64,000 bases of DNA. It comes from Actinoplanes xinjiangensis (GTDB taxonomy: Bacteria; Actinomycetota; Actinomycetes; Mycobacteriales; Micromonosporaceae). The notes beneath the pieces are model-generated. The model made no database searches. It worked only from the letters and a program-made list of their open reading frames with translations, and had not been told where the DNA came from. This document shows positions 23,163 to 31,942 of this stretch, one piece after another. Numbering within the stretch: the stretch's first letter is position 1; the number at the start of each line of letters is the position of its first letter. A program made the translations under genes and the position numbers. Where the stretch lies: positions 1 through 64,000 of the forward strand of contig NZ_QGGR01000029.1 of NCBI RefSeq assembly GCF_003148685.1, in the 5' to 3' direction.

Positions 23163-24254
23163 ATGTCCGGTGAGAAGACCGAGGAACCGACTCAACAGAA
23201 GCTCAAGAAGGCCAAGCAGGAGGGCCAGATCGGCAAGACCCAGGACCTGGGGGCCTGGGTCGGCATGCTCGCCGCGAGCATCATGCTGCCGCGCACCCTG
23301 CGCCAGGCCATGGAGCACGCCCAGGAGCTGATGGAGAAGATCCCGGACACGATCGCCGACCCGGACGCCGGCAAGACGATCGCCATCTTCCGGGAGGCGC
23401 TGATGAGCGCCGCCTGGGCGGTCCTGCCGCTGGCGCTGACCATGATGGCGGTTGGCATCGTGGCGGCCGCCGCGCAGGGCGGCATCCGGGTCGCCACCAA
23501 GCTGTTCATTCCGAAGTTCAGCCGGCTCAACCCGTTCAGCGGCCTCAAGCGGATGCTCGGCCCGCAGGCACTCTGGGAGGGCTTCAAGGCCCTGATCAAG
23601 ACGGTCGTGCTGGGACTGGTCCTCTGGTTCACGATGGAGGACATCGTCCCGGTGCTGATGGACGCCGGACGGCTGCCGCTCGTCACGCTGCTCGGCGTGG
23701 TCAGCGACGCGTCCATCCAGCTGATCCGGGCCGCGGCGGCGGCCGGCATCGTGATGGCCGCGGCCGACTACTTCGTGGTGCGGCGCCGGACCAAGAAGCA
23801 GTTGCGGATGAGCAAGGAGGAGGTCAAGCAGGAGCACAAGAACACCGAGGGCGATCCGCTGATCAAGGCCCAGATCCGGGCCAAGCAGCACGCCATGGCT
23901 CGCAACCGGCAGATGGCCGACGTGCCGACCGCGGACGTCGTGGTGGTCAACCCGGTGCACGTGGCGGTGGCCCTGCGGTACGAGCCGGCGAAGGGTGCGC
24001 CCCGGGTGGTGGCCAAGGGCAAGGGCCCGCTGGCCGCGAAGATCCGCGAGCTCGCCACCGAGAACCGGATCCCGATGGTGCAGGACGTGCCGCTGGCCCG
24101 GGCGCTGGAGAAGGACTGTGAGATCGGTCAGGAGATCCCGGCGGAGTTCTACGGCGCGGTGGCCAAGGTGCTGGCGTTCGTGATGAGCCTGAAGGCACGT
24201 GGTGCGGCGGCCGGTCTGCACCGCAACCCGAACCCGACCCCAGCTATGGCATAA
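23163..24254 (+). CDS. flhB: Flagellar export switch protein FlhB
   Basis: 363 residues. Starts SGEKTEEPTQQKLKKAKQEG, the canonical FlhB N-terminus, then four membrane segments and a cytoplasmic domain. The autocleavage motif, usually NPTH, reads NPVH (N263-H266); asparagine and proline are retained. FlhB switches export from hook to filament substrates after FliK signals hook length. The C-terminal tail (~340-363) is extended and non-conserved. Confidence 0.95.
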   Translation: MSGEKTEEPTQQKLKKAKQEGQIGKTQDLGAWVGMLAASIMLPRTLRQAMEHAQELMEKIPDTIADPDAGKTIAIFREALMSAAWAVLPLALTMMAVGIVAAAAQGGIRVATKLFIPKFSRLNPFSGLKRMLGPQALWEGFKALIKTVVLGLVLWFTMEDIVPVLMDAGRLPLVTLLGVVSDASIQLIRAAAAAGIVMAAADYFVVRRRTKKQLRMSKEEVKQEHKNTEGDPLIKAQIRAKQHAMARNRQMADVPTADVVVVNPVHVAVALRYEPAKGAPRVVAKGKGPLAAKIRELATENRIPMVQDVPLARALEKDCEIGQEIPAEFYGAVAKVLAFVMSLKARGAAAGLHRNPNPTPAMA

Positions 24255-24329
24255 CCACCGATTCCGGAGATTTCCTCACAACGCGGTGCAAGAGCAGGGA
24301 AGATCGAGACGTGGCGGTGCCACAGCGGC

Positions 24330-24355
24330 CTCAGTGACGGCGACGGAACGCCGAA
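24330..24355 (+). promoter_or_regulatory. FliA-type promoter of flhA-flhF
   Basis: CTCA at 24330, 16 nt, GCCGAA at 24350-24355: a perfect consensus match in the 170-bp gap between flhB and flhA, 69 nt before the flhA GTG. No TcrA-like repeat lies at the matching distance. Confidence 0.72.
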
Positions 24356-24424
24356 CAGAACAACGCCAGGACGGCGACGGCGGGGCTCGGATGGCCATCG
24401 GACTGCCCACGCTCGGAAGGTGCC

Positions 24425-26476
24425 GTGAAGAACCGAAACATAGGCAGGTTTGCCGTACCCATAGGGGTCGTCGGCATCATCCTGATGATGGTCGTCCCCC
24501 TGCCGACCTTCCTGCTGGACCTACTGATCGCCGTGAACATCACGGCCGCCCTGCTCGTGCTGCTGATCTCGATGTTCGTCCAGAAGCCCCTCGACTTCGC
24601 GGTCTTCCCGGCGTTGCTGCTGGTCATGACACTATTCCGGCTCGCGCTCAACATCAGCGCGACACGCCTGGTGTTACGTGACGGCGACGCCGGCAAGGTG
24701 ATCCACGCGTTCGGCAGCTTCGTCGTCGGCGGCAACCTGATCATCGGCCTGGTGATCTTCACGATCCTGGTGATCGTCCAGATGATCGTGGTCACCAAGG
24801 GTGCCGAGCGGGTCGCCGAGGTCGGCGCCCGGTTCACCCTCGACGCCATGCCCGGCAAGCAGATGGCCATCGACGCCGACCTCAACGCCGGCCTGATCGA
24901 CGAGTCCGAGGCCAGGCGGCGCCGCGCGGAGGTGTCCTCGGAGGCCGACTTCTACGGCGCCATGGACGGTGGATCCAAGTTCGTCAAGGGCGACGCCATC
25001 GCGGCCATCATCATCACGGTGATCAACCTGGTCGGCGGCTTCGCCATCGGCATCCTCCAGGGCGGTATGGCCCCGGTCGACGCGATGAACCACTACAGCA
25101 TGCTGAGCATCGGCGACGGCCTGGTCTCGCAGATCCCCGCACTGCTGCTGTCGGTCGCCACCGGTCTCATCGTGACCCGCTCGGCCACCTCCGGTGACAT
25201 GGGTCAGACCGTCACCACCCAGCTCAGCCAGAACAAGCTGGCGCTGCGGATCGGCGGCGGCGCGGCGATGGCCCTCTGCATCATCCCGGGCCTGCCGCCG
25301 CTGCCGTTCCTGCTGGTCGGCGCCACGGTCCTGCTGATCGCCCAGCGGGTCAAGGATCCGGCACCGGAACCGGTCGAGGGCGCGGCCGCCGCCGCCGAGG
25401 CGGTCGACCTGCCCGCACCAGACTCGCCGGAACAGCTGCTCGGCGAGATGCGGATCGACCCGCTCGAACTGGCGCTCGCCCCCGACCTGGTCGACCTGGT
25501 CGACGCGAGCAGTGGCGACCTGCTCGACCGGGTGCGCGCCCTGCGCCGCAAGATGGCCATGGAACTCGGTGTGATCATGCCGCCGGTACGCACCCGGGAC
25601 GACCTGGACCTGCCGCTGTCGTCGTACGCCATCCGGATCTCGGGTGTCGACGCCGGCACCGGCCAGGCGCCGCCGGGCACCGTCCTGGCCATCGGCGAAG
25701 GTCTCCAGGCGCTTCCCGGCCGGGCCGGGGTCGAACCGGTCTTCGGGCTGGCCGGCAAGTGGGTCCCCGCCGAACTGCATTATCAGGCCGAGATCTCCGG
25801 GGCGACCGTGGTGGACCGGGCGTCGGTGATCATCACGCATCTGGCCGAGATCGTCCGGACCAATGCGAGCCGCCTGCTCGGCCGCGAGGACGTCCGCGCG
25901 CTCGCCGAGATGGTCAAGCGCACCCACCCGGTGGTGGTGGAGGAACTGACCCCGGCACTGCTCAGCCTGGGCCAGGTGCAGAAGGTGCTCCAGGCGCTGC
26001 TCGACGAGGGTGTGCCGATCCGCGACCTGGTCCGGATCTTCGAGGCGCTGTCCCTGCGGGCCAAGACCTCGCAGGATCACGACGGCCTGGTCGAGGCGGC
26101 GCGCGGCGCCCTGGGACCGGCCATCGCCGCCCAGTACGCGACCGCCGGCCGGCTCACCGTGATCACCCTCGACCCGATGCTCGAGCAGGGCCTGCTCGAA
26201 TCACTGCGGCCCAGTGACACCGGCGCCTTCATGGCGATCGACGGCATGCGCGCCGAGGCGATCGTCAGCGAGGCCAGCCGGCTCGCCGAGGCCGCCGAGC
26301 AGCAGGGACTCAATCCCGTCCTGGCCTGCTCACCACAGCTGCGGCTGCCACTGATGCGACTGCTGCGAGCCGGCTCGCGCCGGGTCCAGGTGCTGTCGTA
26401 CAGCGAAATCTCTGGTTCCACCGCACAGATCGAGACGATAGGGGTGGTGAACGGTGCCTACGCGGGTGCTGCTTGA
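24425..26476 (+). CDS. flhA: Flagellar export gate protein FlhA
   Basis: 683 residues, GTG start. About eight membrane segments in the first ~320 residues with the FHIPEP-region markers FPALLLVMTLFRLALNISAT, KGAERVAEVGARFTLDAMPG and DADLNAGLIDESEARRRR, then a cytoplasmic domain (~350-683) with ISGATVVDRASVIITHL and RTHP-like KRTHPVVVEELTP. It is the ring that docks chaperone-substrate complexes such as FlgN-FlgK and FliS-FliC. Confidence 0.96.
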   Translation: MKNRNIGRFAVPIGVVGIILMMVVPLPTFLLDLLIAVNITAALLVLLISMFVQKPLDFAVFPALLLVMTLFRLALNISATRLVLRDGDAGKVIHAFGSFVVGGNLIIGLVIFTILVIVQMIVVTKGAERVAEVGARFTLDAMPGKQMAIDADLNAGLIDESEARRRRAEVSSEADFYGAMDGGSKFVKGDAIAAIIITVINLVGGFAIGILQGGMAPVDAMNHYSMLSIGDGLVSQIPALLLSVATGLIVTRSATSGDMGQTVTTQLSQNKLALRIGGGAAMALCIIPGLPPLPFLLVGATVLLIAQRVKDPAPEPVEGAAAAAEAVDLPAPDSPEQLLGEMRIDPLELALAPDLVDLVDASSGDLLDRVRALRRKMAMELGVIMPPVRTRDDLDLPLSSYAIRISGVDAGTGQAPPGTVLAIGEGLQALPGRAGVEPVFGLAGKWVPAELHYQAEISGATVVDRASVIITHLAEIVRTNASRLLGREDVRALAEMVKRTHPVVVEELTPALLSLGQVQKVLQALLDEGVPIRDLVRIFEALSLRAKTSQDHDGLVEAARGALGPAIAAQYATAGRLTVITLDPMLEQGLLESLRPSDTGAFMAIDGMRAEAIVSEASRLAEAAEQQGLNPVLACSPQLRLPLMRLLRAGSRRVQVLSYSEISGSTAQIETIGVVNGAYAGAA

Positions 26477-27998
26477 GGGACCGGCCATCGAGCCACTGCT
26501 GGCTCAGGTACGTGACGAGTACGGCTCGAGCGTCCGGATCATCTCCGCCGACAAGGTACGAAGTGGTGGCATCGGGGGCTTCTTCGCGAAGCAGCACTAC
26601 GAGCTCTCCGTCGAGGTACCGGATCCAACCGAGGACAGTGATGACATGGCGCAACAGACCGTCGCCGGCAACGGCACACACAACTTCGAGCGCCTGCTCG
26701 AGCAGGCCGAAGCGCATGACCGGGTGTCCAGCGACCGTGCGCCCGCGGCCCCCGAGCGGCAAACACGCCAGGAGGGCCGGCAGGCCGGGCTCGGCGACAC
26801 CGGGGCCGCGTTCGCCGAGCTGATGGCCGGTCTCGACGTCGCCGGCCACCTCGGTGAGGGCCGCGGCCCGTCCCGGCCCCGGGCGGCCGAGCCGGCCAGG
26901 CCCGCCGAGGCGCGTGAGGAGACACCCACGGTGCGCCCGTTCCGGCCGGCCACGGCCACCGGTTCGCCGGTCAACGCCGGCCAGCGGCCACTTCCCGCAG
27001 CACTGCCCACCAAGCCGAGTTTCCCCGAGCGGCCCGCCGCCAGGGAGCGCGAGACACCGGAGCCCCGCGAGACCATGACCCCGATCCGCGCGGCCACGGC
27101 CGCTCCCCGCTCGGTCTCCCCGGCGCCGTTCCGGACCGCCGAGCCCACCCCGGCACCACCCCGGGCCGCCTTCGCCCAGCCCTTCACCCCGCCGCCCGCG
27201 CCGATCCGGTCCGCGGCCGACGTGTACGGGCTCGACGACCCGGCCCCGATCTCGCCCGCTCCGGCGGCGCCGACTCCGGCCGCGCTGCGCTCCGGCGAAC
27301 TGGATCCGGTGCAGCGCAACCTGATCACGGTCGGGATGCCCGAGGCGATGGCCCGCAAGATCACCGGCGGGGACACGTACGCCGGTGTGCTCAGCGTCCT
27401 CGCCGCCCGCCCCGCCGCACCCGGCATCCCGGACGGCCCCGGCGAGATCCTGGTGCTGGCCGGCGAGGTGCACACCGCCGTGCCGATCGCCAAGCAGATC
27501 CTCGAACAGCTGCACGTCGACCAGACGCACCTGCTGCTCGCCGCGCCGTCCACGGCCGGTACCGGGCTGCACTCGTCCCGCCTGATCTCCAGCCGCAGCG
27601 CGGCCGAGTCACGGGCGGAGAAACTCCAGAGTTCCGAGCACCCGTGGGTGGTGGTGATCGAGGCGCCGGTCGGCGGAACCGACCCGTTCTGGGTCAACGA
27701 CATGTGCGACGCGCTCGGCGCCACCGCGCTGTGGGCCGTCGTCGACGCCACCCGCAAGACCGCCGACTCCGCCCGTCATCTGCGCAACCTGGGCGAGGTC
27801 GAGGCGCTCGTGGTGCACAGCGTGGAACTCACCGCCGACCCCGCGTCGGTGCTCGGCCTGGACGTCCCGATCTTCTCGCTGGACGGCAAGCCGGCCACCC
27901 CGCACGCCTGGGCGGCGATGCTCTGCGCCCGGATCGCGGCCGAGGTCATGCCGTCCGCGGTGATGCCACGCCGGGTGACCCGCTCCGGGCGCCGCTGA
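26454..27998 (+). CDS. flhF: FlhF-like protein with degenerate GTPase domain
   Basis: 514 residues, overlapping the end of flhA by 23 bp. The N-terminus VLLEGPAIEPLLAQVRDEYG and SVRIISADKVRSGGIGGFFA is FlhF-type. A Pro/Ala-rich linker (~60-280) follows, then an SRP-GTPase-like NG region (~285-505). The P-loop GxxGxGKT/S is absent: the aligned stretch reads GEILVLAGEVHTAVPIAK (330-347), without lysine-threonine in the right place, and the DTAG motif is replaced by EAPVGG. Probably a pseudo-GTPase descendant of FlhF, which sets flagellar number and position. Confidence 0.8.
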   Translation: MPTRVLLEGPAIEPLLAQVRDEYGSSVRIISADKVRSGGIGGFFAKQHYELSVEVPDPTEDSDDMAQQTVAGNGTHNFERLLEQAEAHDRVSSDRAPAAPERQTRQEGRQAGLGDTGAAFAELMAGLDVAGHLGEGRGPSRPRAAEPARPAEAREETPTVRPFRPATATGSPVNAGQRPLPAALPTKPSFPERPAARERETPEPRETMTPIRAATAAPRSVSPAPFRTAEPTPAPPRAAFAQPFTPPPAPIRSAADVYGLDDPAPISPAPAAPTPAALRSGELDPVQRNLITVGMPEAMARKITGGDTYAGVLSVLAARPAAPGIPDGPGEILVLAGEVHTAVPIAKQILEQLHVDQTHLLLAAPSTAGTGLHSSRLISSRSAAESRAEKLQSSEHPWVVVIEAPVGGTDPFWVNDMCDALGATALWAVVDATRKTADSARHLRNLGEVEALVVHSVELTADPASVLGLDVPIFSLDGKPATPHAWAAMLCARIAAEVMPSAVMPRRVTRSGRR

Positions 27999-28011
27999 CC
28001 CGCCCCGGCCG

Positions 28012-28260
28012 ATGATCAAGCCGTCGGTTCTGCTGTTCGCGCTGCTGATGAGCGCGCCGGCGTGGTACCGCCTGCTCGGCGACGAGGTCGACCTGATCCA
28101 GGTGCTGATCCGGTTCCTCATCGCCGTGCCGATCGCCGCCGTACTCCTGGCCGGGCTCCGGTTCGTCACCTCCGGATACCGCAAGGCCGACGAGGAACCA
28201 CCCGGCACCGCGATGGTGCCCGAGCCGTACGACCGCCCCGAACCGGGAAAGTCCAGCTGA
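28012..28260 (+). CDS. Small membrane protein after flhF
   Basis: 82 residues, 13 bp after flhF on the same strand. Two hydrophobic segments, SVLLFALLMSAPAWYRLL (5-22) and VLIRFLIAVPIAAVLLAGLR (~30-50), followed by a charged/proline-rich tail. The length and two-helix plan recall FliQ, but the FliQ signature (two longer helices joined by a TQI-E-TL-F-PK loop) is not visible. Function unknown; it may be a flagellar accessory protein by location. Confidence 0.7.
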   Translation: MIKPSVLLFALLMSAPAWYRLLGDEVDLIQVLIRFLIAVPIAAVLLAGLRFVTSGYRKADEEPPGTAMVPEPYDRPEPGKSS

Positions 28261-28261
28261 C

Positions 28262-28296
28262 CGGCGCCGGCCCCGCACACCGCGGAGCCGGCGCCG
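28262..28296. terminator. Bidirectional terminator between small ORF and fliK
   Basis: 10-bp inverted repeat CGGCGCCGGC / GCCGGCGCCG with a 15-nt loop, filling the gap between two convergent genes. Confidence 0.65.
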
Positions 28297-28303
28297 TTCG
28301 TGG

Positions 28304-30397
28304 TCAGGCCTGCACGTCCAGCCGGCCGGAACCCGGCTCCACCCGCCGGGTGGTGACCGGCGCGGGCTCGGCACCGACGTCCGGGCCACCGCGTTGTCCG
28401 TCCCGCCGGCCCAGCGTGTCGGCGAACTGCTGCCGTGCCTGCTGCTGGGCGTTGCCCTGCCGCAGGTCGAGCGTGCAGTTGCCGAACCCGGAGTTCTCCA
28501 GCTCCCGCCGCAGATCGTCGAGCGACGACCGGAGCGCCTCGGTGCCCGCCTCGGTCCCGCCGGACAGCTGCACCGTGATGTCGCCGTTGCGGATCTCCGC
28601 CACCACCTGCACCGGGCCCAGGTCGGCCGGGTGGAGGTTCACGGTCAGCCGGTGCACGCCGTCCGCGTCCAGCCGGAGCGGAGTGAGCCGGGTGGCCAGC
28701 TGCGCCGCGGGAGGTGCCGGGGTGGGCGGTGCCTGCGGTGCCGCAGCGGGGGTCTCGGCGGTCGGGGCAGCGGGTGCGGCGGCCTGCGGACCGGTCATGC
28801 CGGCCAGCCCGGCCACCGCCGGAGCCACCGGTGCCGCGGTCTCGACCGGTGTGGTCACCTGCGGGAATGCGGGAGTCGTGCCGGTGGCCGACTCGGGGGC
28901 GGCCTCGGCTGTGGCGGTGAACGCTCCGGGCGTACCGGATCCGCCGCCCTGACCGGGCCGGTCGCCCTGCCCGCCGCTGTCCTGGCCGCCGGTGTCGGGT
29001 GCGGCGGCACCGGTCGCTGCCGGCTCGGCGGTGGCCGTCGTGCCGGCGTTCTCGGCCGGCACGGGCGTCGCCGCGGCCGCCTCCGGCGCACGCAGACCTT
29101 CCGGGCGTGGTGCGGCCGCGATCGTCGCCCCCGCGGTCGTCGCGGCCGGATCCACCGGAGACCCGGCCCCCGCGGGTACGCCCTGAGCCGCTGCCGTCCC
29201 GCCCTGGACAGTTCCGGTCCCGGCGTTCTGCGCCGCGCCCGTCCCGCCCTGCGCCGCTGTCGCCCCGGCCGGAGCCGTGCCCACCGGAGCAGCCGCCGGA
29301 CCACCGGCAGCGGTCGCGGCGCCGGTACCGTCGCCCGTGTTCTGAGCAACCGGCCCGTCGACGGCGGTGGCGCCCGTCGCGGCACCGGAAGCGGTCGGGA
29401 CAGCCGGGTTCGCGGCGGTCGGACCTGTCGGGGCCGGGGCCGCGGCGTCCGTGGCGGTTCCCGGCTGTGCCGTGCCGGCCTGGGCCGGGGCCGGACCGGT
29501 GGCCTCCAGGGTCGCCCCTGCGGCAGCCTGCGGTGCCGCACCGGTGATGGCCGCCGTGGACGCACCGGCCGGCTCCGCCCCGGTGGCGTCCGGCTCGGCC
29601 GCGACGGGCAACTGAAGGCCGGCCATCGTGCCGGTGGTCAGAACGGTCACCGTGCCGTCCGCCGCCTTCTCCTTCTCGGTGGTCTCCTCGGTGCCGGCGG
29701 CCTCGGCCGTGGCGTCCGTGCCGGCGGCGGCGGTCTCCTCGACCCGGTCCGGTCCGGTCGTGGACCGACCGGCCCGTACCTCCGCACGTGTCTCGGCGCG
29801 CGACCCGGCCGACACGCCACGGACCGTCTCGCCGGTCTGCCGGGTCACCTTGTCACCGGCCGGTCGCTCACCCGCGCGATCGAGGGTCGCCCGGTCCGGC
29901 GAGGTGCGGGCGACGGCCGGACGGTCTGCGGGCGCCCGGTCCGGAACGCGCTTCGTGTCGCGTCCCGTGGCCGCCCGCCGCTCCGCCGTCCGTTCGGCCG
30001 CCGTGCGCTGGTCGGCCCGGGCGGTGGCCCGTTGCGCGTCGGCCCGTTGCGCGTCGGCCCGGTCGGCACCGGCCCGCTCGACGGCCTCCCGCCCGGCCGT
30101 GGCCCGCGACGTTGCGGCCCGTCCCGCGACCGTCCGTGCCATCGCGGCCCGGTCCGCCGCCAGGCGGGCCGCCGCCTGCGCGACCTCGCGGGCGTCGCCG
30201 GTGCCGGAGGCCGGGGACCCACGCCTGCCCGGGGGCCGCTCGGCCGCTCGTTCGTCCTCGTCACCGGGCCGGCCCATCTCGGCGGAGAGTGCGGACCCGA
30301 ACTCCGGCCCGCCCTCCTCACGCCGCCCGCCCGATCGTCTGGTCGTCTCGGCGCCCGGCCGGCGGTCGGGACCCGTCACTGAACTCGACATGGTCAT
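28304..30397 (-). CDS. fliK: Flagellar hook-length control protein FliK
   Basis: 697 residues. The C-terminal Flg_hook domain (~560-650) is recognisable: LRLDADGVHRLTVNLHPADL, GPVQVVAEIRNGDITVQLSG and ALRSSLDDLRRELENSGFG. The rest is low-complexity: an Arg/Ala/Asp-rich N-terminal third with reiterated DRA/ERA steps and an Ala/Thr/Pro/Gly-rich middle, consistent with a secreted, unfolded ruler. FliK measures hook length and triggers FlhB switching. Last gene of the fliJ unit, 41 bp after the lysozyme-like gene. Confidence 0.88.
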   Translation of the reverse strand: MTMSSSVTGPDRRPGAETTRRSGGRREEGGPEFGSALSAEMGRPGDEDERAAERPPGRRGSPASGTGDAREVAQAAARLAADRAAMARTVAGRAATSRATAGREAVERAGADRADAQRADAQRATARADQRTAAERTAERRAATGRDTKRVPDRAPADRPAVARTSPDRATLDRAGERPAGDKVTRQTGETVRGVSAGSRAETRAEVRAGRSTTGPDRVEETAAAGTDATAEAAGTEETTEKEKAADGTVTVLTTGTMAGLQLPVAAEPDATGAEPAGASTAAITGAAPQAAAGATLEATGPAPAQAGTAQPGTATDAAAPAPTGPTAANPAVPTASGAATGATAVDGPVAQNTGDGTGAATAAGGPAAAPVGTAPAGATAAQGGTGAAQNAGTGTVQGGTAAAQGVPAGAGSPVDPAATTAGATIAAAPRPEGLRAPEAAAATPVPAENAGTTATAEPAATGAAAPDTGGQDSGGQGDRPGQGGGSGTPGAFTATAEAAPESATGTTPAFPQVTTPVETAAPVAPAVAGLAGMTGPQAAAPAAPTAETPAAAPQAPPTPAPPAAQLATRLTPLRLDADGVHRLTVNLHPADLGPVQVVAEIRNGDITVQLSGGTEAGTEALRSSLDDLRRELENSGFGNCTLDLRQGNAQQQARQQFADTLGRRDGQRGGPDVGAEPAPVTTRRVEPGSGRLDVQA

Positions 30398-30438
30398 GCG
30401 GTCTCCCCTGCTAGTGGGTGTCTGGTCCGGGCCCGGTC

Positions 30439-31419
30439 TCAGCCGCCGAGGGCGGCGAGGGCCTTCTGCACCTTCGGGACGTAGGCCTGGGTCTCGGCGA
30501 ACGGGGGAATGCCGTCGTACCTGTGCACAGCCCCGCCACCGGCGTTGTAGGCGGCCAGCGCCAGCGGCACCGACTTGAACTCACGCAGGTGCTTGGCGAG
30601 CAGCTTCGCCGCGCCGTTCACCGCCTGGGCCGGGTCGAAGGCGTTGTCGACTCCGAGGCCCCGGGCGGTCGCCGGCATCAGCTGCATCAGGCCCTGGGCG
30701 CCGGCCTTGCTGACGGCCTTCGGGTTGTAGCCGGACTCGACCTTGGCGACCGCGGCGAGCAGCTTCGGCGAGACGCCGTGCTTGGCGCCGGCCTGCTCGA
30801 ACAGGGTCGCGTACGGCACGCCGCCCAGGCCCGCGGTGGACGCGGCCCGCAGTCCGGCCGGGCGCAGCGACGACATGTCCTGCACGGCGGCCGCCGGGGC
30901 GGTCTCGAGGACGCGGCGGATCGCGCTCGGGGTCTCGTACACCTTCTGGATCTTGACTTGGTCACCCGGCTTCGGGGCCGCGATCATCTTGCCGTCGCCG
31001 AGGTAGATCGCCACGTGGTCGACCGGCGAGTTGAACGCCAGGATGTCGCCCGGCCGGGCGTCGGCCATGCTCGCCACCGGGCGGCCGGCCTTCGCCTGCT
31101 GCCAGGAGTTGCGTGGCAGCTCGACGCCGAGGTCGCGGTACGCCCGCTGGACCAGGGCGGAGCAGTCCAGCCCCTTGGCCGGGTCGTCGCCGCCGAAGAC
31201 GTACGGCGTACCCAGGTACTTCTTGGCCGCCTCGACGATGTCGCCGCCGGTCGGGCCGGACGTGGCGCGCGCTCCGCCGGTCGCGCCGGTGGCCCCGGCG
31301 AGGGCCGAGGCGAACTTCGCGCCGGACGTGCCGCCGGCCACCGCGGGCGCTGGCGTGAGTCCCAGTTGATCCTGCAGTTCGGCGACGCGGGAGATGACTC
31401 CGGTGACACCCAGCATCAT
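30439..31419 (-). CDS. NlpC/P60 plus SLT peptidoglycan hydrolase (FlgJ substitute)
   Basis: 326 residues with two wall-degrading domains. An NlpC/P60 peptidase (~60-165) has the catalytic cysteine in GLDCSALVQ, histidine in VDHVAIYLG and a further conserved polar site near MIAAPKPG. A lytic transglycosylase domain (~205-320) has the catalytic glutamate in AVAKVESGYNPKA and the GLMQLMPATARGLG and AAYNAGGGAV motifs. No classical signal peptide is seen, so it may leave through the flagellar export apparatus. Placed between fliJ and fliK, it probably opens the wall for rod growth, the job of FlgJ elsewhere. Confidence 0.9.
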   Translation of the reverse strand: MMLGVTGVISRVAELQDQLGLTPAPAVAGGTSGAKFASALAGATGATGGARATSGPTGGDIVEAAKKYLGTPYVFGGDDPAKGLDCSALVQRAYRDLGVELPRNSWQQAKAGRPVASMADARPGDILAFNSPVDHVAIYLGDGKMIAAPKPGDQVKIQKVYETPSAIRRVLETAPAAAVQDMSSLRPAGLRAASTAGLGGVPYATLFEQAGAKHGVSPKLLAAVAKVESGYNPKAVSKAGAQGLMQLMPATARGLGVDNAFDPAQAVNGAAKLLAKHLREFKSVPLALAAYNAGGGAVHRYDGIPPFAETQAYVPKVQKALAALGG

Positions 31420-31874
31420 GCTTCGCTCCGGTTCGGGTCGTTGACGGTTCCGGCGGCGTTCCGCGCCTTGGCGGTGACCGCGAGTTCGTCGAGGGCGGCC
31501 TGATCGGTTCGTAGGTCGTGGGCTTTGACGGTGGCGGCGTGGCGCTCGGCCATCATCTCCACCGCCCGGCGCCGCTTGGCGGCGTCCGCGAGGGCGGCCA
31601 GCTTCTCCTGTTCGATCACCTCGGCGCTGTTCACCATCCGCTGGGCGTCGAACAGGCCCGCGGCCAGTGACTGCCGGGCGACCAGTGCGGCGACCATCGC
31701 CCGGGCGGAGCCCTCGCTCGGCGCGTCCGACCCGACGAGATCCAACTTGCGGCGCTTGACCAGGGCCTCGGCGTCACGGATCTCGGCGCGGGACTGGACG
31801 ACGGCGCCACGGGCGGCGTCCTCCTGGGCCTTGCGGGCGCGCAGCACGGGCGCCAGTCGGAACAGGCGGTTCAA
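31416..31874 (-). CDS. fliJ: Flagellar export chaperone FliJ
   Basis: 152 residues, almost entirely alpha-helical coiled coil with a typical start (NRLFRLAPVLRARKAQEDAA) and many Ala/Arg/Glu heptads. FliJ is the central stalk of the FliI ATPase ring. TTG start at 31874 with an AGGAGG ribosome site 5 nt upstream. Overlaps the hydrolase gene by 4 bp. It is separated from fliI by a 436-bp gap with its own promoter. Confidence 0.88.
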   Translation of the reverse strand: MNRLFRLAPVLRARKAQEDAARGAVVQSRAEIRDAEALVKRRKLDLVGSDAPSEGSARAMVAALVARQSLAAGLFDAQRMVNSAEVIEQEKLAALADAAKRRRAVEMMAERHAATVKAHDLRTDQAALDELAVTAKARNAAGTVNDPNRSEA

Positions 31875-31916
31875 CGTTGGCCTCCTAGCGGGGCGGGTGG
31901 GCCCTCACATAGCCGC

Positions 31917-31942
31917 TTCGGTCCGCCCGCCGAACCCCTGAG
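31917..31942 (-). promoter_or_regulatory. FliA-type promoter of fliJ-hydrolase-fliK
   Basis: On the minus strand: CTCA (31942-31939), 16 nt, ACCGAA (31922-31917). One mismatch to the consensus; 42 nt lie between the -10 element and the fliJ start codon. Confidence 0.6.

Noticed and set aside
22320-24221. 633-codon minus-strand open frame opposite fliR-flhB
   Set aside because: Shadow of two well-supported export genes; His/Arg/Gly-rich and without motifs.
28012-28260. Small membrane ORF taken as FliQ
   Set aside because: Size and helix number fit, but the conserved inter-helix loop of FliQ is not seen, so it is listed as unknown.
28394-30382. 662-codon plus-strand open frame opposite fliK
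   Set aside because: A frame shadow of the GC-rich, low-complexity fliK gene; the translation is Arg/Gly-rich without any domain.
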